A stretch of 64,000 nucleotides of DNA from Glaesserella sp041817755. GTDB lineage: Bacteria > Pseudomonadota > Gammaproteobacteria > Enterobacterales > Pasteurellaceae. Shown piece after piece: positions 34,286-43,183 of this stretch. Both the position numbers and the translations under genes were made by a program. Below the pieces are notes generated by a model, which was not told where the DNA came from, made no database searches, and saw only the letters and a list, made by a program, of their open reading frames with translations. The stretch spans positions 15,232 through 79,231 of the forward strand of contig NZ_JBGYBX010000022.1 of assembly GCF_041817755.1 (NCBI RefSeq), in the 5' to 3' direction. Within the stretch, counting starts at the first letter, position 1; each line of letters begins with the position of its first letter.

Positions 34286-35404
34286 TCATTCTGATTTAAA
34301 ATATTTTACTCTTAATTCCATAAATGGTTTTTCTATTGAATGGTATGAAAGCATTGAAAATAAAATAATAAAAGGAATTTTTATTAATGTATATATAATG
34401 CTTTGTGTTAAGGTCACAGGCTCCCCAATATCCCATAGATTATTTACCACATAACCAATAGGCAAATGAAACAAATATATTGAAAAACTTAAGCCACCCA
34501 AATATGAAAATAACTTATCCAAACTATTAGAAAATGGAAATATAATATTCATCTTTAGATAAGATATAATTACCCCCCCCCAACAAACTGCCTCTATCGG
34601 GAATGATAGAACGGATGTTACAATAGGGCTATGCAATTTATTTTCTAATATAAAAAATAAAGTTAAAATACTCAAACTAGAGAAAAATATCAATAAAGAA
34701 ATTGAGTTGGATAATTTATCAAAACTACCGTTAATATAAAAGAAAGCCAAAACAATCCCTATTAAAAATTGATCTAATCTACCTATAATAGAATGATATA
34801 AGTTATAGTAAACATTATAGTCATTTAATAATGCAATACCTAACCTTATAGTTAAAACAAACAGAATTAACGATCCAAAATATTTATAACCATATTTAGA
34901 TAAAAATATCATCAATATAGGAAACAGCAGATAAAATTGGAATTCAACTGCAATCGTCCAAATAGGACCTGAAGGAAATATACTATGCCCCCATCCTGTC
35001 ATTGGATTACCAGTATTTAGTTGCAATGTAAATATTCTAAATATATCTAGTGGTGTTGAATTTGCTCTATCTAAAGTAATAATAATAAATACTAAGATAA
35101 CCATCAAAGGAAATATTCTCAATATTCTGTTATAGATAAATTTATGATAAATAATCTTTTTTGTACCTCCATTAGCAATAAGAGTAAATAAAAAAGCACT
35201 TAATACTAAGAAGAGGCTTACACCACTAGCCCCCTCAATGAGCCATAATTGCAGACTTTTCTTTACCAAAGATAAACCATCAAACGTATCTATGTGTAAG
35301 GTATTTATAGCCTGCCCTCTAAAATGATGAAAACAAACCAATAAACAAGCAAAAAAACGTAGATGATCTAATCGACTAAGATAATTAAAATTTAGTGATC
35401 TCAT
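34286..35404 (-). CDS. Acyltransferase family 3 (OafA-like O-acetyltransferase)
   Basis: 372-residue integral membrane protein with about ten hydrophobic segments. LDHLRFFACLLVCFHHF carries the conserved His/Arg signature of acyltransferase-3. SGVSLFLVLSAFLFTL and TIAVEFQFYLLFPIL follow as in OafA-type enzymes. It probably O-acetylates the glycan at the membrane. The gene is strongly AT-rich and sits between the WbbM-like gene (7-base gap) and glf. Target sugar unknown. Confidence 0.85.
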   Translation of the reverse strand: MRSLNFNYLSRLDHLRFFACLLVCFHHFRGQAINTLHIDTFDGLSLVKKSLQLWLIEGASGVSLFLVLSAFLFTLIANGGTKKIIYHKFIYNRILRIFPLMVILVFIIITLDRANSTPLDIFRIFTLQLNTGNPMTGWGHSIFPSGPIWTIAVEFQFYLLFPILMIFLSKYGYKYFGSLILFVLTIRLGIALLNDYNVYYNLYHSIIGRLDQFLIGIVLAFFYINGSFDKLSNSISLLIFFSSLSILTLFFILENKLHSPIVTSVLSFPIEAVCWGGVIISYLKMNIIFPFSNSLDKLFSYLGGLSFSIYLFHLPIGYVVNNLWDIGEPVTLTQSIIYTLIKIPFIILFSMLSYHSIEKPFMELRVKYFKSE

Positions 35405-35411
35405 TTATTCC

Positions 35412-37256
35412 TCAGAAAAACTTTTTAAAAATCAATTTAGCTATCTTATGTATAGGCTTAGCAAATTTCTTACTAAGAGTGAAAGATTTCGTCACATCTT
35501 TAAAGGAAATAAAAATTTCAACTTTGTCACCCTTAAGATCATAAGTAATAAAATCAGAAACAGCTATATTTCTAATCTGCTCTTTCCATCCGTCATCTAA
35601 TAATCCCTGATAATACATATACAAAGATTTTAACAAATGTCGACTAACTGGTTGCCAAGGTTTTTCTCTATCTGAATAGTGGATTATTCCTGGATTTAAT
35701 GCAGCTTCATTTAATTCACTATCTGAATATGCATACTCTAATTCATTTTGTTTATAGAATCTAGATTGAACATTCCAGCGACAGTGCAATCTTTTGATTT
35801 TATTAACAAATGCAATATTCAATATATCTTGATCTTGCAAAGTAATAAGATCATAATATCTGTATAATGTTTCTGCATATAAATGCTCCAAATTAATTCC
35901 TCTCATTTTTTCTATATTCATCACACATATACCAGCATTAATATAATTATGTGACAAAGGAAGTCCTAATCTTCTAATTTGTAAAATTCCACCTTCATCT
36001 GGTGAACCAGCCAAATAATTATCTTCAAAATCTATATTCCATAACTTAACAATATTATCAACTACAACTAAATCAGAATCTAGGTAAATAACTTTTGATA
36101 CATTTTCCGGTAAGATCTTGTGTAATGCTAATCTGTAATAAGTAGCTATGGATATATGCTCCCTATTTAAAGGATAAAATGAGAAGTCTTTAGCTTTTAC
36201 GGACAAGAACTCCACATTTATATATATATTTTCATAATTTTTCAGCAAAGCTTTATTTATTTCTGAGAAATCTTTATCACATACAATAAAAAACTTAAAT
36301 TTTTGTTCTTTATTTGCATTATATAAAATTGACTTTATTGCTCCAGCACAATGAATGGCATAATTATTATCAATTGCAAACACAATATTAATTGTGTCAA
36401 TTGATATAAGATTTTGGGATGTTTCTCTATTTGCTAAAATATTTTTTTCAATATCTTCTTTAGAGAATTTTTTATCATTAAAAATCCCGAAAACCATTCC
36501 CAAAGATGTGTATCTTAAATTTTCATCTTTAGAACGCACATACTCTAAGTAACAATTTGACAATCGCTCAGCAATAAATCCCCAAATTCTTTTTTGATAT
36601 GGATCATAGCTACTAATATCAATTAACTTTTCTGCTTCAAATAAAATATCAAATATCCAATTACAATAGTTATGAAAATACTCTTTCTTCATAATTAGCA
36701 TATTTGCAAAAAAGCACTCCTTACTATATAAGGATTTCAGTGCATAAGGATAAATATCTGGAGTCTTTTCTTTGATCAAATTTATTACTATATCAAGATC
36801 TTCAGAAAAATGCTCTTTAGCATAAAAATCATAATTTGTCATTACATAATTTGGTAGACCTACAGGATGAATATTCCAAATAGGAGAGCTTATAATATCA
36901 AACTTCTCACAAACGGAGCGAATTTTATTATCATCCCAACCAAACTCTTTAACAGTATCCAAATCAAAACCATTAAATATATTATAGCCACCACCCAAAC
37001 TATTAAAATTTAAAAATCTACGATAATGGAACAAACCATAATAATCAGCATCAATATTTTTCCACATCCAATAAATAACTGTCAGTTCACACCATGAGGT
37101 ATTTTTTCTTGATATATTTTCTCCAGTATCATCACCAATAATACCCAAATCAATTTTTGAATTAGCTTTTCCTGCATGAATTGGGATAATGCATTCGGAT
37201 CTATAAGTTGGTACATTTTTATGATGACAGGTATAAATCTTAATATTTTTTGACAT
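35412..37256 (-). CDS. Bifunctional polymerase: DUF4422 (GT111) fused to GT8, WbbM-like
   Basis: 614 residues in two parts. The N-terminal DUF4422 domain (about 4-235) has IKIYTCHHKN, IIPIHAGKANS, SWCELTVIYWMWKN, GLFHYRRFL and YQKRIWGFIAERL. The C-terminal GT8 domain (about 285-560) has NIVFAIDNNYAIHCAGAIKS, the metal-binding DSD in VIYLDSDLVV, NAGICVMN and LQDQDILN. The same order and size occur in Klebsiella WbbM, where DUF4422 (GT111) adds galactofuranose and GT8 adds galactopyranose to polymerise D-galactan I. Both catalytic regions look intact. The gene is AT-rich. Assignment as galactan polymerase is inference from domain order and from glf, wzm and wzt beside it. Confidence 0.82.
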   Translation of the reverse strand: MSKNIKIYTCHHKNVPTYRSECIIPIHAGKANSKIDLGIIGDDTGENISRKNTSWCELTVIYWMWKNIDADYYGLFHYRRFLNFNSLGGGYNIFNGFDLDTVKEFGWDDNKIRSVCEKFDIISSPIWNIHPVGLPNYVMTNYDFYAKEHFSEDLDIVINLIKEKTPDIYPYALKSLYSKECFFANMLIMKKEYFHNYCNWIFDILFEAEKLIDISSYDPYQKRIWGFIAERLSNCYLEYVRSKDENLRYTSLGMVFGIFNDKKFSKEDIEKNILANRETSQNLISIDTINIVFAIDNNYAIHCAGAIKSILYNANKEQKFKFFIVCDKDFSEINKALLKNYENIYINVEFLSVKAKDFSFYPLNREHISIATYYRLALHKILPENVSKVIYLDSDLVVVDNIVKLWNIDFEDNYLAGSPDEGGILQIRRLGLPLSHNYINAGICVMNIEKMRGINLEHLYAETLYRYYDLITLQDQDILNIAFVNKIKRLHCRWNVQSRFYKQNELEYAYSDSELNEAALNPGIIHYSDREKPWQPVSRHLLKSLYMYYQGLLDDGWKEQIRNIAVSDFITYDLKGDKVEIFISFKDVTKSFTLSKKFAKPIHKIAKLIFKKFF

Positions 37257-37322
37257 AAAATATTCCTAATGTTTCATTAAAGTAAAATGATATTATTTAA
37301 TATAAAAATTTATATTATTAAA

Positions 37323-38060
37323 CTATTTATTCATATATAGTGGAACAACATCTGCTATCCCACCTTTTGCTCTAACTATACCTTTGTCAATCCAAACCGC
37401 ATGTTGACAAAGTTCCTTCACTTGATTGATTGAATGGGAAACAAACAATAACGTTGCCCCTTCCGCAATCATTTTTTCCATCTTACGTTGCGATTTGGCT
37501 TGGAAGGCGGCATCACCAACAGATAACGCCTCATCCACAATTAAAATATCCGGCTTAACAATCGTCGCAATTGAAAATCCCAAACGGGCAGACATCCCTG
37601 ATGAAAAGTTTTTAACCGGCACATCCACAAAATCATGTAATTCTGCAAAATCAATGATTTCATCAAAGTGCTTTTCCATAAACGCTTTTTTATGCCCGAG
37701 AAGCGCACCGTTAAGAAAAATATTTTCCCTTGCCGTCAATTGCCCATCAAGCCCCGCACCGAGTTCAATAAGAGGAGCTATACTACCGGCAACTTCAACC
37801 GTCCCTTTATAGGGTTTTAATATGCCGCAAATGAGCTTCAATAGCGTGGATTTCCCTGATCCGTTCGTACCGATTAATGCCCAAGACTCACCGCGTTTAA
37901 CCTCAAGATTGACATCTTTTAATGCTAAAAACTCTTGAAACATCAGTTCGCCTTTCAGCATTTTAATCACGTATTCTTTCAAGCCGTTATGATTTTCGGT
38001 TGCTTTATTAAAACGAACCGTCGCATTGATGACTTCGATAATATTTTCAGGATTTCTCAT
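37323..38060 (-). CDS. wzt: Polysaccharide ABC exporter ATP-binding protein Wzt
   Basis: 245 residues, ATPase only. Walker A is GTNGSGKST near residue 64, the signature NFSSGMSARLGFSIA, Walker B ILIVDEALSVGD, and H-loop FVSHS. It lacks the C-terminal carbohydrate-binding domain of long Wzt proteins, as in the Klebsiella D-galactan I exporter, so export should not depend on a chain-end cap. It overlaps wzm by 4 bases. KpsT-type capsule export is the alternative; the WbbM-like gene favours O antigen. Confidence 0.9.
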   Translation of the reverse strand: MRNPENIIEVINATVRFNKATENHNGLKEYVIKMLKGELMFQEFLALKDVNLEVKRGESWALIGTNGSGKSTLLKLICGILKPYKGTVEVAGSIAPLIELGAGLDGQLTARENIFLNGALLGHKKAFMEKHFDEIIDFAELHDFVDVPVKNFSSGMSARLGFSIATIVKPDILIVDEALSVGDAAFQAKSQRKMEKMIAEGATLLFVSHSINQVKELCQHAVWIDKGIVRAKGGIADVVPLYMNK

Positions 38061-38851
38061 ATATATAAAATAAATTCATCTTGTTTTTTATTAAAATACC
38101 AAGAGCCGATAAACAGAACTAAAAAGGCTAACCCAAATCCCATCAATGTAGAAGAGATATCCGGTAATCTCGCATATAAGACAATATCTCTGAATTGCTC
38201 AAGATACCAATACATTGGATTCAACCCTTTATATAAAGACTGATATTCTTCCGGAATAATATTTACGGGATAGAAAATAGGTGTTAGATATAACCACATG
38301 GAGACAAATACGCCCCACAAATATTGGATATCCCTAAAAAATACGGCCGCCGCAGAAAGAAACATCCCTAAACCCAGGCTAAAAATAAAAACCTGTAACA
38401 GTACAAACGGAACCAATAATAAATTCCACGAAAAATCCGCTTGAGTAATAACCATTACAATTAATAATGCACCAAGTGAAAATAACGTATTAACCAATGA
38501 ACTACCGACTTTAGAAACGGTAAAAATATATTTCGGAACGTAGGTTTTTTTAATAAGATTGGCATTTCCTATAATTGAACCGACAGACATATTCGTTGCT
38601 TCCGTCATTAATCCGAACATAATCTGACCTGAAATAATATATAACGGATAATTTGGAATATCAAAACGCCCGAACAAATTAGAAAATACCGTAACCAAAA
38701 CCATCATCATCACTAACGGGTTGAGAATGCTCCATAAATACCCAAGATAGCTTCTTCGGTATTTTAATTTAATATCTCTAACAATCAGTTGTTTTAACAA
38801 TTCGTCAAAGGCATAAAATCGGTTTAATTTTCCAATAAATTTACTAATCAT
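38057..38851 (-). CDS. wzm: Polysaccharide ABC exporter permease Wzm
   Basis: 264 residues with six hydrophobic helices. The ABC-2 family segment RDIKLKYRRSYLGYLWSILNPLVMMMVL is followed by FFRDIQYLWGVFVSMWLYLTPIFYP. It moves lipid-linked glycan across the inner membrane together with Wzt. It is one base from the SGNH-like gene stop and overlaps wzt. Confidence 0.9.
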   Translation of the reverse strand: MISKFIGKLNRFYAFDELLKQLIVRDIKLKYRRSYLGYLWSILNPLVMMMVLVTVFSNLFGRFDIPNYPLYIISGQIMFGLMTEATNMSVGSIIGNANLIKKTYVPKYIFTVSKVGSSLVNTLFSLGALLIVMVITQADFSWNLLLVPFVLLQVFIFSLGLGMFLSAAAVFFRDIQYLWGVFVSMWLYLTPIFYPVNIIPEEYQSLYKGLNPMYWYLEQFRDIVLYARLPDISSTLMGFGLAFLVLFIGSWYFNKKQDEFILYI

Positions 38852-38852
38852 T

Positions 38853-39977
38853 TTATCTACAAGTTCTTGGTCGTGGTTTGTTAAGTCTTATTGCATCATG
38901 CACATCATAAAAGAGATGTTCATATAAATAATCATGTTGTTCTTTTCTAGCCGGTAATATATTCGGAATATGCTCTTTTAATTTTTTATACACAATATTT
39001 TGTGCAGCGACAAAGTTAATATGATGATCAGGATAATCACGCACATATTTCGGCGCACAGATCGGATTTTCTACGGATTCCGCAATATCCGACAAACAAT
39101 TGATGACCGGCATTGCTGAAGATAAAGACAAAGCAAAATCCCAAAGCATTTTGGCTCTCATTTTACTTGATAATTGAGGTGTCTCACCCAAATGCCGAAT
39201 CCAATAAGTTGATTCTAAGTGAACTGCCGGAGCTGTAAATATTGCATAGACATGTTTGAAGCCTAATTCCCGCATTAAATAGTGTCTAAAAGCTAAAATG
39301 CCGCAAGCCATTTCATGAAGAAAATCCGTGGTTTTATAAAACCCCGTCGCTCCCATTTTAAACGCCAAATTAAAATCTATATCCACCGAACCAAAGTGTA
39401 ATAAAATTATGCTATCTCTTGAAAGACTATTTAATATTTTCAAATAAGGGGAAATATTCTTGTCCACCTTTCTGAGCCCTCTTGCAGACCAGCTAGACGC
39501 CCAAAGCGGAATATAATTCTGATTATCGCCAAAAATATAATCAAAAATTTCTGTAGAAGAAGAGCCGAATGCAACAACCTTTGTTTTCCAACTATATTTA
39601 GGAACCGCATTTTCTTTTACAGGAATATCCGCTTCAGCCAATAAATCAAACGCTGACTTCAATCCCTCTTTCTCGCAACGTTCAAATTCAATAATGTTGA
39701 ACAATCCGTCAATATCTGTAATACAAAATGATGTTAATCCTTCATTTGAACAAAATAATCTAACCCGATTTTCTACTTTATGTGCAATAAACGAAGAATC
39801 ATAAAGAAAAAGCGCTTCATTGCTATATTCACTATTCATTATCATGCCGTTACAATGCCGTGCATAACTATTGGTCAACACATTCTGTAATGATACGGTG
39901 TTATTGCCGATATTACCTTTTACGATTTTATATAAATGGCATCCGAAAAATACCTGCTTTCCAATCAAATAATCCAT
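38853..39977 (-). CDS. Unknown protein with SGNH-hydrolase-like features, first gene of polysaccharide locus
   Basis: 374 residues, no signal peptide or membrane segment, so probably cytosolic. The first 120 residues are not recognised. From about 130 on, KVVAFGSSSTEIFDYIFG resembles block I (Gly-x-Ser) of SGNH esterases, LLHFGSVDIDFNL an altered block III, and DYPDHHINFVAAQ the late D-x-x-H. It may be an acyl- or acetyltransferase/esterase or a modifying enzyme for the glycan, like some capsule-locus SGNH proteins. The function is not known. A GGGGTGAG site precedes ATG 39977, and the upstream 286 bases should hold the locus promoter. A 10-base palindrome GTAACGTTAC lies 13 bases upstream. 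Confidence 0.55.
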   Translation of the reverse strand: MDYLIGKQVFFGCHLYKIVKGNIGNNTVSLQNVLTNSYARHCNGMIMNSEYSNEALFLYDSSFIAHKVENRVRLFCSNEGLTSFCITDIDGLFNIIEFERCEKEGLKSAFDLLAEADIPVKENAVPKYSWKTKVVAFGSSSTEIFDYIFGDNQNYIPLWASSWSARGLRKVDKNISPYLKILNSLSRDSIILLHFGSVDIDFNLAFKMGATGFYKTTDFLHEMACGILAFRHYLMRELGFKHVYAIFTAPAVHLESTYWIRHLGETPQLSSKMRAKMLWDFALSLSSAMPVINCLSDIAESVENPICAPKYVRDYPDHHINFVAAQNIVYKKLKEHIPNILPARKEQHDYLYEHLFYDVHDAIRLNKPRPRTCR

Positions 39978-40198
39978 ATCTCACCCCATGTAACGTTACT
40001 GTTTATCCCTGTAGCTTCGTGGAAAAATTTTCCAAGGAGTTATACCGAATTGTGTAATATCCAAAGTGCATCGCATTGTGTCTGCATAGTTTTCTCACCT
40101 TACAGCCGAACAACGTCTCATCATCTTAGCCGAAGGATTATACCGACATATGAGGCGCTTTTCTATCACAAACTCCCACTCCCGCCGACTTTTCCCCA

Positions 40199-40227
40199 TT
40201 GCCCTCCCCATTGAATTGTTAGATAAT
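40199..40227 (+). promoter_or_regulatory. Predicted sigma-70 promoter for erpA
   Basis: TTGCCC (40199-40204), a 17-base spacer, and GATAAT (40222-40227), 37 bases before the erpA ATG. No other convincing element was seen in the rest of the 39978-40263 gap, which must also contain the divergent promoter of the polysaccharide locus. Confidence 0.55.
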
Positions 40228-40263
40228 ACGCCACTTTCGAGAAATTTTGATGTAGGACAAAAA

Positions 40264-40605
40264 ATGAGTGACATAAACGTTCCTCTTATCTTTACCGATG
40301 CGGCTGCGCGTAAGGTAAAGAGTTTAATTGAAGGGGAAGAAAATCCGAATCTTCGCTTGCGGGTCTACATTACGGGCGGTGGCTGTAGCGGGTTTCAGTA
40401 TGGCTTTACCTTTGATGATCAAATCAATGACGGGGATTTAACCATTGAGAACCAAAACGTCGGTTTGGTCGTCGATCCAATGAGCTTGCAATACTTGATT
40501 GGTGGCACCGTCGATTATGTAGAAGGGTTGGAAGGCTCACGCTTTGTGGTGCAAAACCCAAATGCGAGTTCGACCTGCGGCTGTGGTTCTTCTTTCAGCA
40601 TTTGA
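40264..40605 (+). CDS. erpA: Iron-sulfur cluster insertion protein ErpA
   Basis: 113-residue A-type Fe-S carrier delivering clusters to apoproteins such as IspG and respiratory enzymes. The start at 40264 (MSDINVPLIFTDAAARKV) has AGGA upstream; the frame extends to 40150 without homology. The three cluster cysteines are intact: GGGCSGFQY near residue 42 and CGCGSSFSI at the C-terminus. It stands alone, ended by an uptake-signal terminator shared with menA. Confidence 0.95.
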   Translation: MSDINVPLIFTDAAARKVKSLIEGEENPNLRLRVYITGGGCSGFQYGFTFDDQINDGDLTIENQNVGLVVDPMSLQYLIGGTVDYVEGLEGSRFVVQNPNASSTCGCGSSFSI

Positions 40606-40618
40606 AAATTTTTCCTAA

Positions 40619-40656
40619 AAAAAGACCGCTTGTATTGGTTTACAAGCGGTCTTTTT
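40619..40656. terminator. Bidirectional uptake-signal terminator between erpA and menA
   Basis: AAAAAGACCGCTTGTA and TACAAGCGGTCTTTTT are perfect 16-base inverted copies of the uptake signal with A/T tails, between converging genes. Confidence 0.88.
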
Positions 40657-40667
40657 CTTTCTCTTTT

Positions 40668-41573
40668 TTACAAAATCACGCTTAAGCCAAACAGAATATT
40701 TGTCACGAGTGCAATCCCTGCCATTTGCCCTAAAATCGGGCGAAGTTCTGTGGGGTTTTGATGACGATAAACGAATAAGCCGTGTTTGACTAACAGCGGT
40801 GTAGCCAGTAAAAACAGGAAGTTGTACCAATGGCTAAAATTCGCCAACGCAAAAAGTAGGTATGAAAGTAAGGCTAAACTGAGCAAGGCAACATGATAAA
40901 TCCGTCCGTTTTGACTACCGATACGGACAATCAGCGTATTTTTTCCGGCATGCTTATCTTGCTCAATATCACGTAAGTTGTTGATATTTAATACCGCGAC
41001 GGACAGTAATCCGCAACCGAAAGCGGGTAAGAGTAAACTGAGTGTTAATGCGTGAGCCTGTAAATAAAACGTACCCAATACGGCTAAAAAACCGAAGAAA
41101 ATTAATACGGAAATATCACCGAGTCCCAAATAGCCGTAAGGTTTTTTGCCGACGGTATAGGTTATAGCGGCGATAATCGCCAACATACCGAGCGCCGTAA
41201 ACACGAGCAAATCCCGCCAACCTTGATACGCATAACCGATCAGCAAACTGCCGGATAAAAAGGACAATATCGCTACCACAATCAAGGCTTTTTTCAATTG
41301 TGTTCTTGTAATCGCGCCGTGTTGAATGGCACGCAGCGGACCGATACGCTCGGCGGTATCCGAGCCTTTGACGTGATCACCGTAGTCATTGGCAAAATTG
41401 GATAAAATCTGCAATAAAACCGTAGTAATCAACGCAAGTAAGGTGGTAATCACGTTAAATTGACCTTGCCACGCCGCTAATGCCGAGCCGACTAAAATTG
41501 ACGCTAACGCCAAAGGCAATGTTCTAGGACGCGCCGTCGTAAACCAAATTGAAAATGGAGAATCTTTATTCAT
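40668..41573 (-). CDS. menA: 1,4-dihydroxy-2-naphthoate octaprenyltransferase MenA
   Basis: Membrane prenyltransferase making demethylmenaquinone. It has 301 residues and about eight to nine helices. The UbiA-family motifs are ILSNFANDYGDHVKGSDTAERIGP (N-D-x-x-D) and INNLRDIEQDKHAGKNTLIVRIG (second D-rich motif). Its chain donor would be the IspB product. Starts divergently from trmO. Confidence 0.94.
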   Translation of the reverse strand: MNKDSPFSIWFTTARPRTLPLALASILVGSALAAWQGQFNVITTLLALITTVLLQILSNFANDYGDHVKGSDTAERIGPLRAIQHGAITRTQLKKALIVVAILSFLSGSLLIGYAYQGWRDLLVFTALGMLAIIAAITYTVGKKPYGYLGLGDISVLIFFGFLAVLGTFYLQAHALTLSLLLPAFGCGLLSVAVLNINNLRDIEQDKHAGKNTLIVRIGSQNGRIYHVALLSLALLSYLLFALANFSHWYNFLFLLATPLLVKHGLFVYRHQNPTELRPILGQMAGIALVTNILFGLSVIL

Positions 41574-41669
41574 GTATCGATTAAGTGAAAAATGGAGCTT
41601 TCAAAAGGATGCATATTATTACAAAATAGCGTCCACGTTTTTGATTTTTACACAAAATTAGTCATTTTT

Positions 41670-42413
41670 ATGCAAAATACGTCACCAAATCTGACGTTAC
41701 AGCCGATTGGCATCATTCAAAGTCCTTATGATGAAAAATTTGCCGTGCCTCGCCAGCCGAATTTGGTCACCGAAGGAAACGGTATTTTGCGTTTACTTCC
41801 GCCGTACAATACGGCGGATGCCGTGCGCGGTTTGGAGCAGTTCAGCCATCTCTGGTTAATTTTTCAGTTTCATCACATTCCCGACAGAACTTGGCACGCC
41901 ACCGTTCGCCCGCCCCGTTTGGGCGGAAATCAGCGGGTCGGCGTGTTTGCCAGTCGGGCGACGCACCGACCGAATCCGCTGGGTCTATCCAAGGTTGCAT
42001 TGCATAAAATAGAGGTCAACAACGGCGATGTGATGTTGCATTTAGGTAGTCTCGATTTGGTTGACGGTACGCCGATTTTCGATATTAAACCGTACATTAC
42101 CTATGCCGACAGCGAGCCGAATGCCGTGTCGGGATTCGCTCAAACGAAACCGCAAGCAAAACTCAATGTTGAACTGACGGAAACGGCGTTACAAGCGGTC
42201 GGTTCTTGCCAAAATTTTGCAAAATTCAATATTCGGGATCCCGTTCGGTTTATTTGCGAAGTTATCGCGCAAGATCCCCGCCCGGCTTATCAACAAGGGA
42301 AAAAAAGCGACCGAATTTATGGTATGCTTATCGCCGGTTATAACATCACCTGGCGGGTAGATGAAGAGATACTCGACAAAGCTTATGTTTTGGACATTCA
42401 TCCGCCGAACTAA
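41670..42413 (+). CDS. trmO: tRNA (N6-threonylcarbamoyladenosine(37)-N6)-methyltransferase TrmO
   Basis: SAM-dependent enzyme methylating t6A37 in threonine tRNA. It has 247 residues from ATG 41670 (MQNTSPNLTLQPIG). The frame up to 41592 lies in the promoter region shared with menA. The N-terminal TsaA-type beta barrel has IGIIQSPYDEKFAVPRQP, GLEQFSHLWLIFQFH, VGVFASRATHRPNPLGLS and IFDIKPYI. The C-terminal part is the small TrmO_C domain. A full uptake signal with its AT-rich tail (ACAAGCGGTCGG) lies in the linker at about 42190, a common tolerated place. Confidence 0.92.
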   Translation: MQNTSPNLTLQPIGIIQSPYDEKFAVPRQPNLVTEGNGILRLLPPYNTADAVRGLEQFSHLWLIFQFHHIPDRTWHATVRPPRLGGNQRVGVFASRATHRPNPLGLSKVALHKIEVNNGDVMLHLGSLDLVDGTPIFDIKPYITYADSEPNAVSGFAQTKPQAKLNVELTETALQAVGSCQNFAKFNIRDPVRFICEVIAQDPRPAYQQGKKSDRIYGMLIAGYNITWRVDEEILDKAYVLDIHPPN

Positions 42414-42470
42414 TTACATAATATATTTTCTCATTCACCATTTTAATCCGTACTTTAAAAGGAACATCTT

Positions 42471-43178
42471 ATGATTTTGAAAAAAACTTTTACTGTTTTA
42501 CCGCTTGCCTTATCTACCTTAACCGCGACGGCGCAAACCCAACCGGTTGACACCTCTTCAACATTTCAGTTTGCAACGCAAGTTACACGTTCGGTTGATA
42601 AAGACGTGATGCAAGCGGAGCTGTATAGTCGCAAATCCGGCAAAAATCTTAATGAACTCAAAAAACAGGTTTCCGCCAATATCAATCAAATCGTTGACTT
42701 GGTGAAACAAGATAAAAGTATTGAGTTTTCCGCAAACGGCATCAACAACTACCCGGAATACGACAGTAAAGGCAAAGTCACCGGCTGGATCACGGAAAGT
42801 CGCATTCAATTAAGCAGTAAGAATTTTGAAGCGATGGCGGCTATTCTTGAAAATTTAGGTAACGACATTGCTGTCGGTTATATTGACTTTCGCGTATCGC
42901 CTGAAAAAATGGCGTCGATTGAAGACGAAATGACGTTAGAAATTATCCGTCAATTCGAGCATAAAGCCGAAGTGATTAAAAAAGGCATTAATGCCAAAAA
43001 TTATGTGATCAGCAATATCCAGCTTTCTACGCCGAACGGGGATAATTACTACCATACGCGTCCCGTTGCATTCCAAGCCTCTTCTTATTCATCCAAATCC
43101 AATAATGAGATGCCGCTTGAAGCGGGTAAAGCAACCATTTCGGCACAAGCGTCCGGTCAAGTTAAGTTTGAAAAATAA
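42471..43178 (+). CDS. SIMPL-domain (DUF541) periplasmic protein
   Basis: 235 residues with an N-terminal signal peptide (MILKKTFTVLPLALSTLTATAQTQ). The SIMPL domain covers the rest: ATQVTRSVDKDVMQAELYS, a long helix with NELKKQVSANINQIVDLV, SRIQLSSKNFEAMAAIL and the PLEAGKATISAQASGQVKF ending typical of the family. Molecular role unknown; some SIMPL proteins are linked to oxidative stress. A 47-residue lipoprotein gene follows after 5 bases and is probably co-transcribed. Confidence 0.82.
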   Translation: MILKKTFTVLPLALSTLTATAQTQPVDTSSTFQFATQVTRSVDKDVMQAELYSRKSGKNLNELKKQVSANINQIVDLVKQDKSIEFSANGINNYPEYDSKGKVTGWITESRIQLSSKNFEAMAAILENLGNDIAVGYIDFRVSPEKMASIEDEMTLEIIRQFEHKAEVIKKGINAKNYVISNIQLSTPNGDNYYHTRPVAFQASSYSSKSNNEMPLEAGKATISAQASGQVKFEK

Positions 43179-43183
43179 ACGCT

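Noticed and set aside
39978..40263. JUMPstart/ops element for the polysaccharide operon
   Set aside because: No GGCGGTAGC-type core was found on either strand; only the GTAACGTTAC palindrome is notable.
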